From assembly GCF_000281045.1 (NCBI RefSeq), contig NW_008246179.1, positions 1-39,541 of the forward strand: a DNA stretch of 39,541 bases, written 5' to 3'. Below the pieces are notes generated by a model. The model did not search any database. It was given only the letters and a program-made list of their open reading frames with translations, and had not been told where the DNA came from. Each line of letters begins with the position of its first letter. Positions within the stretch are counted from its first letter, which is position 1. Origin of the DNA: Saprolegnia diclina VS20 (taxonomy: Eukaryota; Oomycota; Saprolegniomycetes; Saprolegniales; Saprolegniaceae). Below are positions 23,063-34,325 of the stretch, piece after piece. Both the position numbers and the translations under genes were made by a program.

Positions 23063-26000
23063 CTACTCCTTGCCGCCGTCGTCGTCCTTGCCGTTGTCGT
23101 CGTCCGGTGGCGGTCGCCGCGGCCGGGCCTCGCCGACAAAGAGCGCTCCTTTTCCGAGCCGGTCGCACAAGATCGTAATGTGTTTCTTGAGCTTCTTCGT
23201 GTCCTGCTGCAGCGCTATCTCGGGCGCCATCATCTCCTTCGCTGGCGCCTTTGCCGACAGCGCCGTCTTGAGCAGCTCTGTGATCGCGGCCTCGGTCACG
23301 TCTTCCCAACCCAAGTCGGCATCGGCCACGATCGGCGACAAGTGCGCCGCGAGCACGTTAAAGTTAGCGTCGTCCAGGTCGAATTTGTAGCGCATGAGCA
23401 TGAGCAACAAGCTCACGCTGCACGAGAGGCGGTTCGAGGCCGCTGCAAGCTTGTGCTGCGCTTGCTCCATCTAACGTTACCATCGTTCATCATCGAGAGC
23501 CTTGAAACATGGAAATATACCTGCGTTGCCAGATCCAGCAACTGTGCGTACGTCCCATGCATGAGAACGTCGAGCGCACTCAGCGGCGCCGGGTTGCGGT
23601 CCTTGTACCGCACGAGAAGGCGCTTTTGGATCACGCGAAACTCGTGCGCGCGGTCGTTGATGTCGGCCTTGAGCTCGGCCACGGCTTTCCGCAGCTACAA
23701 TCCCTTGTCACACCCACGCATGAAGAAGCGCTGCTACATGAAAGTGCTCGTCGATGGCACCGAAAAAGTCGGCCAATGGCAGCGGATCCGCGTACTGGAT
23801 CTCGAGCAGATCGTCGGTATGGCCGTCGTAGAGCAATTTGAGGCGATCCACGAGCTCGTTCGAGACCATCCAGAGCGCGTCGAGCTCCGTCGACTGGATA
23901 CGGTACCGCCCTAAAACATAGTAGTACTGTAAACGTGGCACGCTAACTAGGAAACACAAACCTGCGTTCTTGGAGACGAGGATCGTCACGTCGACGCCGT
24001 TGTAGTACTGGAAGCTGAGCACGTTGGCCGTCGAGCCAGTGACCTGCTTGGCCCACTCGGGCGTCGCGCCAGGTTGCGTGAGCATATCCTGGAAGAGGTC
24101 CGTGAGCAGGGACGGCGCTTGGTTTGTATCCAGCGTAAACTAGCCAACGATTCGTCGTCTTCCATCACCTATGAACTGTTGATATGGTGTACCTTGAACG
24201 TGCTCGCTTTGACAGGCGGCACGACGCGACACATCATGCACATGGGCAGCTTGACGATGCACATGGACGTCCGCGGCTGGCCGCTCTCGAGCGTATACGC
24301 CGCCGAGATTGTCACCTGCAAAAACGCCGTGTGACATGCCGTAGAAGAGCTAAGTGTCGTAGAAGAGCTAAGTGTATACCTCGAGCGACGACGGCATCGC
24401 GGTGCCGCTCGGTCGCAAAACCACGGGTACGATCAGCGGCGTCGATGTTTTGCCGTCGACCGATGACAAGACGACCGAGGATGCGGACGCGACGATGACG
24501 TTGGTTGGCGCCGTGACGGCAAGCGTCACGTTCTGGATCACGTTGCTGCCAGTGTACGTGACGTACACGCGCATGGTGAGCGTCACAGGCTGCTGGTCGA
24601 TGCCGTACACCACGTCGGCGTCTAAGAAACGACCCGCCTTAGTTCTACACGACGAGAACGACGGAGATGTGCCTTGGATGAAGCTCGACTCGTCTTCTTG
24701 GTGGGGCGCATCAAAGATGGCGGGAACTTGCGCGCGCAGGAGAATTCGCTCCTTTGGTTCGGACCGGCGCTCTGCACACAAGGCGAAATGCACATTTGAG
24801 CAGAGAGAAGGAGACACATACCGCCTTGGGAGCGCCGAATGATGTTGAGCAGTGTTCGATGCTCTTCGTCCATTTCTTCGTAGTTGATCTCTTTTGTGTC
24901 CGAGGCAGCGACGACCGACGTCGTCGGCGGGTCAGTCCCAAGGTAGCTCACACACAATCGCCCGTCCTCGTCCAAGCTCACAATCATGCCAGGGATGCCC
25001 CTAGATAACGGTATTCGTATCATTCTCATGTATATCGCGTACCCGAATTCCCCGACGCCAAGCGCCGTCGAGACGGTCGGGGCCACGGCCGACCAAACGA
25101 GGTTGGCGGCTTTGTAGATCATCCACTGCTTGGCGTGCGTCGCCAAAAGCACGTTGGTCATAGGCGCGTCGTCGTCTACCCGAATAAACGAATATGACGA
25201 GGCGAATGTGGCTTTCGCTACCGTTGGCCGGGTACAGTCGCAGCGCCGACGGGTGGAACCCGAGACGTTTCTGAAAGCAGACGTCGCCCGTCGGCCGGAG
25301 GCAAAAGAGCGTAAACTCGCAGAGCACGACAATGTCAAAGCTCTTGGCCGACGTCGATGGGGCTACGCGGCCGATCTGCAGGTCGAGAACGGGCTCGCCG
25401 ACGTTGACGCGCCACTCGGCGTGGAGAGATTTGCTTCCGGTCGCTGGTTTCTCGTCCTTGGCAGCCTTCTTGGACGTGGCGAGAATCTGATATCGGTAGC
25501 ACTCGACGTGCAAATCCGACGTTGCCGTCAAGATCGAGTCGATGCTTGGCGCGTAGCACACGGGGCCCGGCACGAGGCACGTCGGAAGCTGCTGTAAAAA
25601 CGCAAACCGATCCTACGCACGTCTTGTGTATATGCATGCGTCGTGGACGTAGGACGTACCTGCTCGAAGAATTGGAGACGGCCGTCGAGCGCCTGAACGC
25701 ACAAATGGTCCTTCTCTACAGCATGCAGGATACGATTTGTTGCAGAAAGCTACCAGCTGCGTACCGCGCGCACCACCGAACGGTCCATGCAGCATGTTGA
25801 AAGCCGTAAAGTGCTCGCCGTCCTGCCCGAGGTGGTGCTCGTACTTTTTCGAGAGCTTAAAGTAGCTCGCAGCCATGCCGCTGCCGCCGACGCCTTCGAG
25901 CGTGTACACAGCGAGGAGCTTTGGGTGCAGGACGGCGACCGCTTGCGCCGTCGTGTGCCTACGGTCGTTGAGCTCTCAGAATTAGACACACGTGGTGTAC

Positions 26001-26254
26001 GGAAGGAAGGCGCCGATCGCGACTTGCAGAATCGGGTGCTCGAGCTGCTCTTCAAGAAGAAGATGCTCGATCTTGAACTCCATGCTCGTTGGGTAGTAGA
26101 TCCGCAGGACGCCATGCAGACTGCCGACGACGATCTTGGCCTGCGCTTGGTCGCTTTCGTTGTCGACGTTGCCGATCGCGAGCGCACCATGCGTGTACTC
26201 CTCGGACGTCCCGCTCGTGACGGTCCACCAGTCGCGTGCCTGGAAGAGCGACAT
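23063..26254 (-). CDS. BBS9: BBS9 / PTHB1, BBSome subunit
   Basis: BBS9 is a scaffold of the BBSome, the coat-like complex moving membrane proteins into and along cilia and flagella. Twelve exons: 26254-26001, 25958-25754, 25713-25660, 25612-25222, 25175-25043, 25000-24822, 24771-24380, 24315-24193, 24139-23962, 23910-23738, 23694-23521, 23470-23063. They join in phase to 887 residues, the same as human BBS9 from memory. The start MSLFQARDWW matches the family's conserved N terminus. An N-terminal beta-propeller (about 1-400, with KIVVGSLHGVLRIY, FGGARG and LCVSYLGTDP) is followed by the middle platform region (FTLDTNQAPS, RYRIQSTELDALW) and C-terminal helices (EFRVIQKRLLVRYKDRNPAP, KKLKKHITILCDRLGKG). 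The end of exon 2 and the middle of exon 7 are least certain. It implies a flagellate life stage. Confidence 0.93.
24341..24375. repeat. 18-bp tandem duplication in a BBS9 intron
   Basis: Two identical 17-bp copies of GTAGAAGAGCTAAGTGT at period 18 fill much of the 64-bp intron 24379-24316, the longest intron of this gene. The duplication explains the extra length. Confidence 0.85.
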
Positions 26255-26669
26255 GGCTGAGGCTCGAAATCCGCGACTGTTGGCGACCACGAATCTAACA
26301 CTTTTGGCAAACGACAACCCACGTACTAGTAATTAAATGCAACACCCGCCCACTACCGTACATTTGCAGCAAGCTGAAACTGCCAGGTAATGGTGATCTA
26401 ATCTTTTTTAAATGGGATGTTGTTGAAATGAGTTATAACGTTACGGGATGTTTGCAGCTTGGCGATCGTCAAGATACCAAGTTGCATTGCCAAAGTGCTG
26501 TTGCGGCGTCGTGCTTCGCCCAGCGTACTCCGTTGCGTCGCCTGCGCTTCGACGGCCTTCGAACAAAGCGTATGTTTCAAAATGAATGCAACAACCCATA
26601 GGCCACAAACTCTCCTTGGTATTATCGTTGTGCTGCAATTTACCGACGCATTGGCGTTCTAAAGTCGTG
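26255..26669. other. BBS9 upstream / methyltransferase downstream spacer
   Basis: A spacer between two minus-strand genes, AT-richer than its neighbours. It should hold the BBS9 promoter and the methyltransferase 3' end. I looked for an RFX-type X-box and did not find a convincing one. Confidence 0.5.
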
Positions 26670-27613
26670 CTACAAGGTGTCGAGTGGCTTGCGCAGCTTG
26701 GCGTGAACAAAGACGCGGTCCATGTTGGTGCCCGTCTTGCGGTTGCGCAGGCGCACTGTGTTGTACTCGTTCTCGACAACCTCAAAATAACGGCCAAAGA
26801 GATCAGCGACGGCCTCGACCGAAAAGAAGGACGCAAGCGTGCTGTCGCCGCGAAAGTAGAGTGCATCGGCCTCGTCACTACCAATGCGCTTGGTCGACCG
26901 GCGCATCGCGAGGTCGTAGAGGCCGTAGTCGCGAAAGCACACGAGGCCGCCGGGCTTGAGCGCCTTGTGCAGCTTGGCGACGACCGCGTCCATGGCCCCC
27001 GGAAGGATCGCCGAGAGCACGAAAACCACGAGCGCAACGTCGATGGACGCGTCGGGCACGTCGATCTTGTCGTTGGCAATGTCACACACAAAGGCGTTGC
27101 AGCGCGATGCTTCGTACGCTTCGTGAGCGCGCAAGATCTCGATCGCGTGCTGGCTAAAGTCGCCTACAGTGTTTGCGAGATGCAATCGATACAATACCGC
27201 CACACGTACACACGTCGGCGTGCATGGCAGGGCTCTGGGCGAGGAGTGGGAAGATGGCGCTACCATAGCCGCAGCCGACCTCGAGTACGCGGATCGGCGC
27301 GGTCTGTTCTATATGATGAGCCTTCAGCTGACAAGATCCAGACGACAAACCGTCACAAGCTCCGGAAACTCTTTGCCCAAGTAGTTGCGCGGCTTGTATA
27401 CCTTGCCTACAGACGGAATGGTGGACATGCTGCAACATGCCGGCTCGGCGTCCACGTACCGTTGTTCTTGGCGTGGAAGACATCCCAGTGGTCTTGAGCG
27501 AGCGCGCCGAGGCTAGCGGCGTCGACGCCTTCGAGTGGCGGCGCCTGCTTCCACGTCGCTGCCAGATCGGCCCACTCAAAGTCGTGGCAATGAAAGCTGC
27601 CGGCAGGCTGCAT
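26670..27613 (-). CDS. METTL2/6/8-type tRNA N3-methylcytidine methyltransferase
   Basis: Members of this class I SAM-dependent family methylate cytidine 32 of certain tRNAs. Four exons: 27613-27460, 27406-27351 (or to 27357), 27303-27210 and 27163-26670, giving about 265 residues. N-terminal HWDVFHAKNNGKVYKPRNYL..EFPEL matches the family's substrate-binding lead. The SAM motif I is VLEVGCGYGSAIFPLL (about 76-91), followed by VCDFSQHAIEIL and AFVCDI. The family block FVLSAI..MDAVVAKLHKALKPGG and FRDYGLYDLAM are clear. The first intron after EFPEL has two possible donors, both in phase. The C terminus ends RKPLDTL as in relatives. Which paralogue it is cannot be settled by eye: the N terminus looks METTL2-like and FRDYGLYD METTL6-like. 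It is divergent from RNASEH2B with 100 bp between the starts. Confidence 0.9.
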
Positions 27614-27713
27614 GCACAATCAGTGATTTTGATCTTGCTGTTGACTGTGGCACATGCCACATTCTGCAACAAATTGTGGTGAGTGCCACAATTACCATCC
27701 CAGATCGTTTCCG
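27614..27713. promoter_or_regulatory. Bidirectional promoter with two dyads
   Basis: Only 100 bp separate the start codons of the methyltransferase (minus) and RNASEH2B (plus). The interval carries two inverted repeats sharing a GTGG/CCAC core: GTGGCA-CA-TGCCAC at 27647-27660 and ATTGTGG-6 nt-CCACAAT at 27673-27692. These are candidate sites for a shared regulator. No TATA box is evident. Confidence 0.5.
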
Positions 27714-28828
27714 ATGGCCGCCAAGTGTCGGGTGCTGCTGCTGTCGGACGCCGACAAGGCGGTCCGCGACGCCAAGCTCACACGCTTCGTCCGCGACGCC
27801 CACGCTTTGCCCGTGCTCACTTTCATGCGCTGGCGCCAGGGCAAGAGCCCGCGCATGGTCGCCAAGGGCCAAGGCCAGCTCTTTGAGGTGCAAAAGCTCG
27901 CGGACGACCGCAGCCTCTTTGCGCCTGGCAACCTCGTGCTGCAAGGTCGGCTCTTGTGCCACATGTGCCCTAACTTATCGATGTAGATGGCCGCATCTTG
28001 CTCGTGACGCCCATGGATCCTCGCTTTGTGCTCCTCGAAGCGTTTGCGCAGTGGAAGCGCAAGGATCAGTTTTGCACGCTCCACGGTACTAGTATTTTGA
28101 CGGTACGCCAGCTCCATGGACGTCGTGCGTAGATATCGTCGAGGCGTCGGGCGTGGACATGCGAGGTGTTGACCGGTGGCAGCGCGAGGCGATCTCGCTC
28201 GTGTGCGACACGAGCGACGACGAGGATATGGTCACGATCTCGGTGCGCCCGAACGCAACCAAGATCCTCTCCTTCCTGCGCCGCAAGGTAGTCGCATGTA
28301 TCGATGAAAAGAAGCTCATACACACGGCCCGTAGGTGGACCGGATTGCTGCGGCGCACAAAGCCGCTGCGGCCAAGCCCTCCGAGCAAGCTGCGTTCCTG
28401 TCGGACTTTACGCTGCCGCCGTCCGCAGCCCCATTGTCCAACGACGGGACACGTACCAACAAGAGCAGCGAGGACGACGCTGCGGTGCATCTTCAATTTG
28501 CGCTCCTCACGCTGAGCGAATATGTGGATGCATTCTACCTGCACCCGGTCATTGAAAGCTACGGGTTGGACTTTGCTTGCGGCTCAACATACCATATATA
28601 TATGCATCGTGATGTAGGCTGCCGCTGGATTCATGGGACAAAGAGAAGAAAGCGGACGCCAAGCCCAAGGCCGCGGCCGACTTGATTGCCAAATACGACG
28701 TTCGCCAGTCGGCGCCACCGTCGGCGACCAAGCGTCCTGCGCCGGCAGCAACGGCAAAGGCAGCCAAGAAGAAGGTTGTCAACACTGCTGGCATGAAGTC
28801 CATCGCTTCCTTCTTTGGCGCCAAGTGA
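27714..28828 (+). CDS. RNASEH2B: Ribonuclease H2 subunit B
   Basis: A non-catalytic subunit of RNase H2, which removes ribonucleotides and RNA from DNA and is tethered to replication and repair sites. Five exons: 27714-27945, 27987-28085, 28133-28287, 28335-28564 and 28618-28828, joining in phase to 308 residues, close to the human 312. The N-terminal triple-barrel part includes GQLFEVQKL and DGRILLVTPMDPRFVLLEAF, matching the family's FATPVDPLFLLLHYL block. A helical middle (ILSFLRRKV; LQFALLTLSEYVDAFYL) and a Lys/Ala-rich linker follow. The C terminus MKSIASFFGAK is a PCNA-interacting peptide like the human MKSIDTFF. The last intron uses an unusual GTTGGA donor, which is the only one giving the PIP-box frame. 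Confidence 0.93.
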
Positions 28829-29370
28829 TAGAAGTATTCTTTGCATTAAATAGTACACATCGTAGTGGGTTGGCGCGGTGAAGGAGCCAACTTCCCTGAA
28901 CTGCGCCTGTAAGGCATTGGGTGGCACGTTAAACTATTTAACGTCGACGTAAAACACCTCGCCTGAATCTCAGCTGCGCGGAACCTGAAAGGGAACTCAA
29001 AGTTTGAGGATCGAGTTGATTGGACGACCGGCTCCATTCTGTTGATTGGCTGATTTTTAGCGAATCACACGCGCGCTACGGGGCAAGGCCCCCGACCACG
29101 ACGACCTTCCGCGAGTGGTCCGAGACGACAACCTCGACGCATGTCGGCTTGCAGGAAGCTCAATTGCGTGCTATTACACAGGCCTCGGGACGACAAGCTG
29201 GCTGTAAAGCGACAACGAAGCGTCCAGAGCTCTCGTGGGTGGATGGTACGTCCTGGGCCCATAATTGGCTACATTTTAGCCAATGGGATGCTCGCGAAGC
29301 GGTATCGGCCCGTACATGGTGAGGGGGCCACCGTGGGTTTCTCAATTCTGGAAAAGATCGACTTGAAAGC
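28829..29370 (+). promoter_or_regulatory. Upstream region of the RBM26/27-like gene with CCAAT boxes
   Basis: No gene is seen in this 542-bp spacer. ATTGG/CCAAT occurs at 29020, 29046, 29264 and 29280. CTCAATTCTGG at 29341 resembles the oomycete initiator (pyrimidine-TCA-x-TYY) and lies about 30 bp before the ATG, a typical distance. Confidence 0.4.
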
Positions 29371-31020
29371 ATGGCGATGGAAGCGGAGGCGAAGGACATG
29401 CTGAGCGACTGGCTCGTGCGCACCCTGGAGCCGCTGTACGTGGCATGCGAGGACGCGGCCATGACCTCATGCTACGACTAGGTGCGACGCCGACCCCGCG
29501 GTGCTCTCCAAGTACGTGCTCGCGCTCGTCCAAAACAACCCGGAAAAGGATGGCCTTCGCGAGACGTGCTTGGCCAAGCTCGACGAGTTCCTTGGTGACG
29601 AGACGGTCGGGTTCGTCGATCGGCTCTTCACCTCGCTCCGGTCCAAGTCGTATCTTCAGAAGCCGACGCCCGCGGCGCCCTTGCCGCCCGCCGACCAAGA
29701 TCGCTCGGCCCGGCCACGCGACGGCGAGGAAGAGCTCGACGACCGCCGCGCCAAGCGCACACGCCGGTCGCGCTCGCGGTCCCGTGATCGCGACGCGCGC
29801 GACCGCAAGCCCCGTGGCGAGTACGGCGGGCGCTACGAGCCGCCGCACGACGGCCACCGCGATATGATGGGACCTCCCGGCGGTCGTGGCGGGCCCATGC
29901 CGCCGCGTGGGCGTCGCTTCGACAACTGGAACAACATGCCGCCGCACATGGCGCCGCAGCAGCCGTGGGGCATGTACCCGCCGCGCCAACAAATGGGCTA
30001 CCCGCCCCATCCGATGGAGTACGACGGCTTCCACGGCGATCAAAATAACCAGTTCAACAACAACGGCCGCCGCAAGGACAACAGTGGCAAGGAGAAGCCT
30101 GACCACGAAGCCGCGACGCTCCGCGTCGACAACGTCGACCCCAAGTACATCAACGTCACGAAGCTCTGCGCCCACTTTGGCAAGTTTGGCAACGTGGTCA
30201 ACGTCCAGATGCGCCCGCAGTTTCGGTGCGCCTTTGTGCAGTTTGCGACGCCCGAAATGGCCAAGCGCGCGTTCCACTCGCCCGTGCCCGTCTGCAACAA
30301 CCGGTTCATCCACGTGCATTTCGCCAAGCACGCGCCCAAGGACCTCGGCGACATCCCGCCCGAGAACGCCGACCCCGAGGCGCGGCGGCAAGAGGTCCTC
30401 GAGCAGGGCAAGAAGGTCCTCGAAGAGAAGCGCCAGCTCTTGGAGCAGGACAAGGCGCTCCAGGCCCAGCGCGAAACGCTCATCCAGAACCAGCTCACGC
30501 AGTACGAGCTCCTCGTGTCGACGCTCGCGGCCAAAAACATGCTGCCGGATTCCGAGCGCGCCAAGATGGACGCCAAGATCGCTGACCTCAAGGCGCAACT
30601 CGCAAACCTGCGGAACCCGCCTCTCCAACGGCTCCAGCAGGAGCTCCAGGCGCTTGAGCAGCAAGAAAAGTCGCTCAGCACCAAGCCGCAGTGGAAGAAG
30701 CGCGTGATCGACAACCGGACGCGCTGGGTACACCTTACGACGCTGCCCGAAGCCGCGCGCGACAAGAGCGTGCTCGAGCAGCACTTTAGCCCGTACGGCG
30801 CGATCGAAGCCGTGGTCGTTGAGGGCGAGACGGCGTTTGTGCAGTTCCAGGAGCGCTTTGCCGGTGAAAAGGTAACGCGATTGCATGCAATGACGACGAG
30901 GCGACTCATGTTCAAATCTGATTGCAGGCCATGAAGTTTGGACAGACGTACTTGAACACACCGCTAACGATGGCGTGGAGCGAGCAAGGCCCGGCGCCGA
31001 CCGAGTCGAGCTCTGCGTAG
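29371..31020 (+). CDS. RBM26/RBM27-like RNA-binding protein
   Basis: Three exons: 29371-29435, 29482-30871 and 30928-31020, giving 515 residues. Residues 1-75 form the PWI-like N-terminal domain of the RBM26/27 family (LVRTLEPLCDADPAVLSKYV, LDEFLGDETVGFVDRLF). An Arg/Ser-Asp tract (RSRSRSRDRDARDR) and Gly/Pro/Met/Asn-rich linker follow. RRM1 starts near residue 233 (TLRVDNVD, CAFVQFATPEMAKRAF), then a long Gln/Glu/Leu coiled coil (about 320-440), and RRM2 (WVHLTTLP, AFVQFQERFAGEKAMKFG) crosses the last intron. Animal members take part in nuclear RNA surveillance with the exosome adaptor (PAXT) complex, in the nucleus. The CCCH zinc finger found between PWI and RRM in animal relatives is not visible here. 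Confidence 0.88.
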
Positions 31021-32313
31021 ACACAGCACACTACTTATAGTAATACAGCGAGGAGACCTTTGAATACCATCTTACACCAGGATAACGCCCAACAATACGT
31101 CTCGAGCCGACTGCCGGCAGTGGCATGAAACGTGAGGCTCATACAGTTGGTCGCTTCAGCCCATACGCAGTACCGAGCGCCAAGGCAGCGACGCGTTGCA
31201 GTCGCCGGCTGCGAGCATGTCGAGCGTGCTCGTTGGCGCATGGAACGAGCCAGAGTTCGAGGTGCCGGCTCAATGTGACTCTATCCGGATGCCACCAAGA
31301 TCGTGGGCACGTAAGCTGTCTTCTTCCTGCACCGTGCACCAAGACGGGATTTGGTCAACGCTTCTACGTGAATCAAGACTACGCATACGACCCAATGGCC
31401 ACGGACAACCAAGCGCGTGAGAGGTCGACTCTGCGCTGGAAGAGAGCTACGATGGCTCATCGACTGTCCACGTTGTCTCTACGGGCCGTGGCTTCGCTCT
31501 GTAGAGCGAGTACTACATGATGCATCTTCATTGATGGACCGGCGAGCACCGGCCACTGACGCGTTCAACGTCACATCGCTGGCGCCGCCATCGGTCGTGC
31601 CTCCACGGATCTTTGGCCCGAGTTTTGACCAATCCCGAGCGCCGCTGCCGGACGATTCACTTCAACCCTTTCTGTGCACCGGGGCACGTGAACCGCAACC
31701 TTGGTCGCATCGTCCATCGACTGCGACAAGCAGCGACTAGGTCGGATGCGAGCAAGCCACGCGAGGCCAAGATGAACTCACGAGTGTGCTTGCTGCGTCG
31801 CTGCAGGCTGCTACGGCTAGCGATACTACAGTGCTGTGCAAAGTTGATCGCCATGCAGGCGGCAATGATCACGCCATCGGCACGAGGTGGAGCTCAGGTC
31901 ACGCCACTCGTGTTTGCACCGCAGAAAGCGTACGAGTAGTGTGAGCGTCGTGCCACGGACGAGGTGGCATGCTTGGACGACGAGCGATCGACACTGGATG
32001 CTACTATTGAAGCTACTCCAAGCTCGACTCACACCTCGATTGACTAAAACACTAAATGCGGCTCGACGAGCAGTGGCGCGTTGGCCATGAACCAGATACT
32101 TGCTGTACGAGCTAGAACACCTCGTGTCTGCAGCGTCGGCGGTGCATGCCAGGTGCTTTCCACGACGCACAGCGCCAAGTGGCGTGTTTTTAGCGGTTAG
32201 ACCCCGGGGCACAATTGACTGCCACTTCGCTGGGTGATCTATACATTGGCCAAGTTTAAATTTTTGTGCGGTCTCGGTCCTTGTTTTGTATTTGCCCCAC
32301 AGCGCGCAACATC
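31021..32313. other. Spacer upstream of the V-ATPase gene
   Basis: About 1.3 kb without a supported gene. Short open frames here have no protein character. The proximal part has an ATTGG at 32245 and an AT-rich patch (32253-32265) about 50 bp before the V-ATPase start, which are candidate promoter elements. Confidence 0.5.
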
Positions 32314-34325
32314 ATGTCGGTGGTCTTTGGCGATCAAGAGAAGGAGTCCGACTACGGCTACGTCTACAAGGTGTCCGGCCCGCGTACGCTGCCTCCATCC
32401 GCCGGCGCCGATGGCTCATCCTCCTGCCTCTGTAGTGGTCATCGCCGAGAACATGCACGGCGCGGCCATGTACGAGCTCGTGCGCGTCGGCCATGACAAG
32501 CTCGTGGGCGAAATCATCAAGCTCGAGGGCACGAACGCGTCGATCCAGGTCTACGAAGATACCTGTACGTACTTGGACGCGCCATATCGCGCTGACCACA
32601 AATGCACTAGCGGGTCTGACGGTCGGCGATCCCGTCGAGCGCCGTCGCCAGCCGCTCTCGGTCGAGCTCGGCCCTGGCATCGTCGACAACATCTTCGATG
32701 GCATCCAGCGCCCTCTCGAGTCGATCGCGAAGCTCAGCCAGGACGTGTATGTCCCGCGCGGTGTCGACGTGCCGTCACTCAACGCCACCAAGCAGTGGCG
32801 CTTCACGCCGCTCAACTTCCGCGAGGGCGACCCGATCTCGGGCGGCGACGTCTTTGGCCACGTGCACGAGAACGACATCTTGCACTCGCACAAGATCATG
32901 TGCCCGCCCAACGTCTTTGGTACGGTCGTCAAGGTCTACGGCGCCGGCACGGACGGCAACGAGTCGTTTACGCTCCAGGACACGGTTCTCGAGGTCCGCG
33001 ACGACACGACGGGCAAGACGCACGAGCTCGGTCTCTCGCACTTTTGGCCCGTGCGCAAGCCGCGCCCGGTCGCCGAGAAGCTCGCCGGCAACGTCGCCCT
33101 CCAAACGGGCCAGCGCATTATCGACGCGCTCTTCCCGTCCGTGCTCGGTGGCACGTGCGCCGTGCCCGGCGCCTTTGGCTGCGGCAAGACGGTCATTTCG
33201 CAGGCGCTCTCGAAGCACTCGAACTCGGACATGATTGTGTACGTCGGTTGCGGCGAGCGCGGCAACGAAATGGCCGAAGTGCTTTGCGACTTCCCGGAGC
33301 TCACGATGACGGTCAACAACCAGGAGGTGCCCATCATGAAGCGCACGACGCTTGTTGCCAACACGTCCAACATGCCCGTCGCGGCCCGTGAAGCCAGTAT
33401 CTACACGGGTATCACGCTCGCCGAGTACTTCCGCGATCAGGGTACGTCCATGGTCCTCGATTCTTCTACCTCACTCACGCGACATTCTCACTTCTTAGGT
33501 ATGAACGTCAGTATGATGGCCGACTCGACGTCGCGCTGGGCCGAAGCGTTGCGCGAAATCTCGGGCCGTCTCGGGGAGATGCCTGCCGATTCGGGGTACC
33601 CGGCGTACCTTGGTGCGCGTTTGGCGGCGTTCTACGAGCGCGCCGGTCGCGTCTCGTGCCTTGGATCGCCCAAGCGCGAGGGCAGTGTGACGGTCGTCGG
33701 TGCCGTGTCGCCGCCGGGTGGTGATTTCTCAGACCCGGTCACGGCCGCGACGCTCTCGATCGTGCAGGTGTTCTGGGGCCTCGACAAGAAGCTCGCGCAG
33801 CGCAAGCACTTTCCGTCGGTCAACTGGCTCATCTCGTACACCAAGTACATGCGCGTGCTCGAGCCCTTCTTCAACAAGCTCGACCCCGACTACTCCAACT
33901 TGCGCACCAAGTGCCAGGAGATTCTCCAGAAGGAAGACAATTTGCAGGAAATCGTGCAGCTCGTCGGCAAGGAGTCGCTCTCGGAGGACCAGAAGGTCGT
34001 CATGGAAGTTGCCAAGATCATTCGCGAAGATTTCTTGCAGCAAAACGCGTTCTCGGACTATGACTTTACGTGCCCGCTCGTCAAGTCGGTCGGCATGCTC
34101 CGGTCGATCATCCTCTTGCACAACCTGTCGCAAAAGGTGATCGCGGACTCGCCGCCGGACGCGCGCGTGACGTGGGCGCAGATCAAGGTCTCGCTCAACC
34201 CTGTCATCCAGAAGATCATCCAGACCAAGTTCCAGCTGCCCAAGCAGCCCGAGGACCAGATGCGCGGCTTCTTCAAGAACCTCGACGACGAAATCGAGGC
34301 GGCTTTCCAGTCGCTCTCGGACTAA
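32314..34325 (+). CDS. ATP6V1A: Vacuolar H+-ATPase catalytic subunit A
   Basis: The ATP-hydrolysing subunit of the V1 sector, which drives proton pumping into vacuoles and other endomembrane compartments. Four exons: 32314-32383, 32436-32564, 32611-33441 and 33499-34325, giving 618 residues against 617 in human. The N-terminal barrel ([28 protein letters not shown]) is followed by the non-homologous insert, Walker A GAFGCGKT at about 253-260, [55 protein letters not shown] and [12 protein letters not shown]. The C-terminal helices include [13 protein letters not shown] at the end. Intron 33442-33498 is 57 bp and lacks an in-frame stop, so it reads through as coding if not spliced; the family alignment shows it must be removed. 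No inteins are present. Confidence 0.97.

Noticed and set aside
22664-23914. A 416-codon plus-strand ORF with a hydrophobic segment.
   Set aside because: From 23063 on it is the antisense of three BBS9 exons that match the family strongly. The upstream part has no recognisable domain.
26255-26669. An RFX X-box upstream of BBS9.
   Set aside because: I looked for the GTTGCC-type inverted motif typical of animal cilia genes and saw only a weak partial match.
29342-31024. A 560-codon minus-strand ORF.
   Set aside because: It is the antisense of the RBM26/27-like exons. The plus strand carries recognisable PWI, RRM and coiled-coil sequence with valid introns.
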